In this document: positions 44,053-46,495 of the stretch, piece after piece | Numbering within the stretch: position 1 is the first letter of the stretch | Layout: every line of letters begins with the position of its first letter | Assembly: GCA_964559835.1 (NCBI GenBank) | Contig: CAZLJE010000037.1 | Location: 1 to 46,495, forward strand | Direction: 5' to 3' | From: DAISJI01 sp964559835 | Lineage (GTDB): Bacteria > Acidobacteriota > Terriglobia > Terriglobales > Acidobacteriaceae | Length of the DNA stretch: 46,495 nt | Program-made: the position numbers and the translations under genes | Notes under the pieces: model-generated | What the model was told of the DNA's origin: nothing | Seen by the model: only the letters and a program-made list of their open reading frames with translations | The model's database searches: none

Positions 44053-44481
44053 CTATTTCTTGAACAGATTCTCGAACGCCTTCCGTGCGTCGTCGGCGCG
44101 ATTACCGGAGGACGACGTCTCGCGCTCGACCGAAGTTTTCAGCAGGAACGAGGCGCAGGTATTCGCGGCGTCCTTCTTCGCAACGCGCTCGACAACCGGC
44201 TGGCGGCACTCGAATCGCGACGCCGGATCGAAATGCGCGCACTGCTTGCAGGAGTGCAAAGCGAACCCGCAGGTGCACGCCGCCGCCAACTCACCGGCCA
44301 CGTTGATCAGCTTGCCGCATTGTGCGCAGCGCGAAACGGTTCGCGTTCCCGGCATATTGAGCGGGCGCGGGCCGTACGTGTTATCGCGGTTCGGACGCTG
44401 TGCGATCGGACGCTGCGATTTATCTCGTTTGTCGTCGCCGGAATCCTGATAGCCGGGCTGGCGGTATTTACGGTCGCTCAA
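44053..44481 (-). CDS. Zinc-ribbon-like protein of unknown function
   Basis: 142 residues from TTG 44481, chosen because GGAG lies five bases upstream; the frame is open further but with no better start, and an internal ATG would lose the charged N-terminal part. The first half is rich in Arg, Asp and Gln and probably disordered. The second half carries a Cys array: CAQCGKL, then CTCGFALHSCKQC, then FECRQ and NTCASFL. Two zinc sites are likely. A basic/acidic tail follows. I do not recognise the family; it diverges from ftsW. Confidence 0.7.
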   Translation of the reverse strand: MSDRKYRQPGYQDSGDDKRDKSQRPIAQRPNRDNTYGPRPLNMPGTRTVSRCAQCGKLINVAGELAAACTCGFALHSCKQCAHFDPASRFECRQPVVERVAKKDAANTCASFLLKTSVERETSSSGNRADDARKAFENLFKK

Positions 44482-44685
44482 GAAATCTCCAGAAGGATGC
44501 GGATCAGAGCACGCGCCGGATGGGTCTGCAATTTCGGAGTGCTGAACGCAGTGTACGCCCGCGCCCCAATGCGAGCAAACGCCTAGTTGTGGATTTCCAG
44601 CACCCGTGCGAACCAGCGAAGTGACTGCGGAGATACTGACCGTCGTGGTACATCTCAAAAAGGCGGAAATCAAAAATGAGTACCT

Positions 44686-44768
44686 GGTAATCGGTAAGCG
44701 CGACCCGACATTCAGACCGAATGAGGGGCGCGGTACTCACCGATCACCGATTACCGATTACCGATCAC
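44686..44768. repeat. 7-base tandem repeats with an inverted partner, upstream of ftsW
   Basis: Four units CGATCAC, CGATTAC, CGATTAC and CGATCAC (44741-44768) lie nine bases before ftsW. TTACCGATTACC within them (44751-44762) is the exact complement of GGTAATCGGTAA at 44686-44697, so a long hairpin is possible. The 295-base spacer to the zinc-ribbon gene otherwise shows nothing I recognise. Confidence 0.65.
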
Positions 44769-44776
44769 CGTTTTTC

Positions 44777-45868
44777 ATGGCCAAGCGAGTCAGTGTCGAC
44801 AAGACGTTGTTCACGGTGACTCTGCTGCTCGTGTTTGTCGGCCTGGTGATGGTCTTCAGCGCCTCTGCGGTCATCGCCAAGGAGCGCTTCGGTTCGCCGT
44901 ACCACTTCGTGCTACGACAAGTAGGCTGGGCTGTCGCCGGGATGCTGGCGATGGTCGGCGCCATGAACGTTGACTACCGCCATTACAAACGCGCCGCCGT
45001 CGTCTTCTCCCTGATCGCTGTCACAACGCTTTTCCTCATCCTTGTTTTCTTTCTCGACCGCTCGCACAACACGCATCGCTGGATCAAACTCGGCGCGCTT
45101 TCGTTACAGCCGTCCGAGATGGCGAAGCCGACCCTCATCCTGTTTCTCGCCTACTTCCTCGAATCGCGCACCAGGACCATGGACGACTGGCGCGGGACAC
45201 TGCTGCCGGCCCTCATTCCCGCCGTCGCTATGTCGGGCCTGATCCTGATGCAGCCTGATCTGGGCACCGCACTCGCCTGTGTCGCGATCACCGCCGTCGT
45301 GCTCTTTGTCGCCGGATTGCCGCTGAAATACTACGGATGGGCGCTCGCGCCGCTCCCGGTCTTCTTCTACGTCTTCATCTATCGCGTGCAGTGGCGCTAC
45401 GAGCGCATCCTGGCGTTCGTCAATCCGTATTCCGACCCGCAGGGGCGCGGCTTCCACATCATCCAGTCGCTGATCGCCGTCGGCACCGGCGGCATGACCG
45501 GCTTGGGATTGATGGAAGGCCGCCAGAAGCTGTTCTACCTCCCCGAGCCTCACACCGACTTCATCTTCGCCGTGACCGCGGAAGAACTTGGCCTGGTCGG
45601 AGCGATGGTGGTCGTGCTTCTGTTCGGTATCTATATTTATCGCGCCATCCGGGCGGCCGTGCTCACCACCGATAACTTCGCCCGGTTCATCGCGACCGGG
45701 ATCGCGGCGATGATCGGTGTCCAGGCGCTGTTCAACATCAGCGTCGTGCTCGCCCTGCTGCCCACCAAGGGCATCCCGCTGCCGTTCATCTCCTATGGCG
45801 GCACGTCGCTGTTCATTACTCTTGCGACCACCGGCGTATTGCTGAACATCACCCAACATACGGACTGA
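44777..45868 (+). CDS. ftsW: FtsW, septal peptidoglycan polymerase
   Basis: 363 residues from ATG 44777; the frame is open upstream only through the tandem repeats. It is a SEDS glycosyltransferase that polymerises lipid II at the septum. About ten membrane helices are seen. The FtsW signature LPEPHTDFIFAVTAEELG contains the catalytic-type Asp, and the end has LPFISYGGTSLFITLATTGVLLNI, which favours FtsW over RodA. It precedes murG as in dcw clusters, but the preceding gene is on the other strand, so the cluster starts here or is split. Confidence 0.93.
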   Translation: MAKRVSVDKTLFTVTLLLVFVGLVMVFSASAVIAKERFGSPYHFVLRQVGWAVAGMLAMVGAMNVDYRHYKRAAVVFSLIAVTTLFLILVFFLDRSHNTHRWIKLGALSLQPSEMAKPTLILFLAYFLESRTRTMDDWRGTLLPALIPAVAMSGLILMQPDLGTALACVAITAVVLFVAGLPLKYYGWALAPLPVFFYVFIYRVQWRYERILAFVNPYSDPQGRGFHIIQSLIAVGTGGMTGLGLMEGRQKLFYLPEPHTDFIFAVTAEELGLVGAMVVVLLFGIYIYRAIRAAVLTTDNFARFIATGIAAMIGVQALFNISVVLALLPTKGIPLPFISYGGTSLFITLATTGVLLNITQHTD

Positions 45869-45872
45869 AAGT

Positions 45873-45949
45873 GGAACATCGGCGTCCCGACGGTCCGTCC
45901 GCCTGCACCGGAACATCGGCGTCCCGCCGGTCACATGGAACCTCGGCGT
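45873..45949. repeat. Three direct repeats after ftsW
   Basis: GGAACATCGGCGTCCCG-n-CGGTC occurs at 45873-45895 and 45910-45932, with a shorter diverged copy GGAACCTCGGCGT at 45937-45949. Confidence 0.7.
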
Positions 45950-45969
45950 GCTGATTCGGTGTTTTTCAA

Positions 45970-46017
45970 TCACCAACTCACCCACTCACCAAGTCACCAA
46001 ATCAGCAACTCAGCAAA
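45970..46017. repeat. Tandem array of six 8-base units before murG
   Basis: Six contiguous units follow TCACCAAC, TCACCCAC, TCACCAAG, TCACCAAA, TCAGCAAC and TCAGCAAA, ending 26 bases before the murG start. The unit differs from those at 44017 and 44741. Confidence 0.75.
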
Positions 46018-46043
46018 TTAAAATCTGCTGTTAAGCTCAAGCC

Positions 46044-46495
46044 ATGCGCGTAATCCTGGCGGGCGGCGGCACCGGTGGACACGTCATCCCCGCCCTTGCC
46101 ATCGCCAACGAACTTCGCCAACGCCATGCCGCCGAAATCCTGTTCGTCGGCACCTCGCGCGGCATCGAGAACCGCCTCGTCCCCGCAGCCGGATACGAAC
46201 TTAAGCTCATCGAAGTCGGCGCGCTCAACCGCGTGTCGCTGATGACGCGTATCAAGACCCTACTTTCGCTGCCGCTTGCCATTCGCGAGGCGAGGCAATT
46301 CCTTCGCGAATTCAAGCCGGACATCGTGATCGGCGTCGGAGGCTACGCCTCCGGCCCAGTCATGCTGGCGGCCACCCGGGGCGGTTATGCGACGATGGTC
46401 TTCGAGCCCAATGTCGTGCCCGGATTCGCGAACCGAGTTGTCGCTAAGCGCGTCGATGTTGCCGCCGTGCACATGCAGGAGACCTGCCGGTTTTT
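46044..46495 (+). CDS. murG: MurG, lipid II synthesis glycosyltransferase (5' part)
   Basis: The first 150 codons from ATG 46044; the window ends before the gene does. MurG adds GlcNAc to lipid I on the inner face of the membrane. The N-terminal GT-B fold shows the G-loop ILAGGGTGGHVIPALAIA and the second loop FVGTSRGIENRLVP, then IVIGVGGYASGPVM and FEPNVVPGFANR, which form the lipid I site. It is in the same direction as ftsW but 175 bases away across repeats. Confidence 0.95.
   Translation, partial: MRVILAGGGTGGHVIPALAIANELRQRHAAEILFVGTSRGIENRLVPAAGYELKLIEVGALNRVSLMTRIKTLLSLPLAIREARQFLREFKPDIVIGVGGYASGPVMLAATRGGYATMVFEPNVVPGFANRVVAKRVDVAAVHMQETCRF

Noticed and set aside
44606..44776. 57-codon N-terminal extension of ftsW
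   Set aside because: It is read through the CGATYAC tandem repeats, giving a repetitive PITDYRSP-type peptide; the ATG at 44777 starts the true FtsW.

Overview
The window looks like chromosome of an acidobacterium (Terriglobia/Koribacter-like). It is GC-rich. The clues are a tandem NAD+-I (nadA-type) riboswitch in front of nadA, a class known almost only from Acidobacteria; a giant exported protein built of choice-of-anchor-D repeats with an SBBP/DUF7948-like front end; an actinobacterial-type (group 1h) [NiFe]-hydrogenase locus; and a Tes-like radical SAM enzyme. Taxonomy is inferred from content only.

Region 1 (1-9841) is a tightly packed plus-strand operon for a high-affinity, oxygen-tolerant group 1h [NiFe]-hydrogenase. 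It reads: end of hypD, a SIS-domain isomerase, hypE, small subunit, large subunit, a degenerate NifU-C-like protein, a 62-aa charged protein, a Cys-rich DUF5947-like protein, a DUF6084-like protein, two further unknowns (294 and 107 aa), the maturation protease, a 33-aa membrane microprotein, hypA and hypB. Almost every junction is a 4- to 20-base overlap. hypC and hypF are not in view and may lie upstream. The unknown proteins between the large subunit and the protease are the least understood part.

Region 2 (9941-17966) is housekeeping: a Gfo/Idh/MocA oxidoreductase; rpsA, mug and an APC-family permease on the minus strand; a small lipoprotein; a YceH family protein; and a Uup-like ABC-F ATPase whose inter-domain region carries an in-frame palindromic repeat.

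Region 3 (18214-29409) is one 3,731-codon gene for an exported protein. It has a signal peptide, a DUF7948/SBBP propeller region, 23 consecutive ~104-residue Ig-like repeats each with a Cys pair, two DUF11-like domains, a PKD-like domain and a C-terminal membrane hairpin.

Region 4 (29410-38353) holds a PEBP-family protein, a small exported protein, soluble transhydrogenase (sthA), a 719-aa radical SAM protein resembling tetraether/membrane-spanning lipid synthases behind a strongly structured leader, a DUF2383 four-helix protein, a PAS protein, an exported NTF2-like protein, and moaA behind a candidate molybdenum-cofactor riboswitch.

Region 5 (38434-46495) holds a PilZ-GAF-TonB fusion, riboswitch-controlled nadA, a DUF2203 protein, a beta-propeller lipoprotein, a zinc-ribbon-like protein, ftsW and the start of murG. 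The spacers of the last 2.5 kb carry three different short tandem-repeat arrays with 7- or 8-base units.

The best candidates for new biology are the uncharacterised hydrogenase accessory block with its microprotein, the Tes-like enzyme with its structured two-copy leader, and the PilZ-GAF-TonB protein. No tRNA, rRNA, CRISPR array, transposase or prophage gene was seen.
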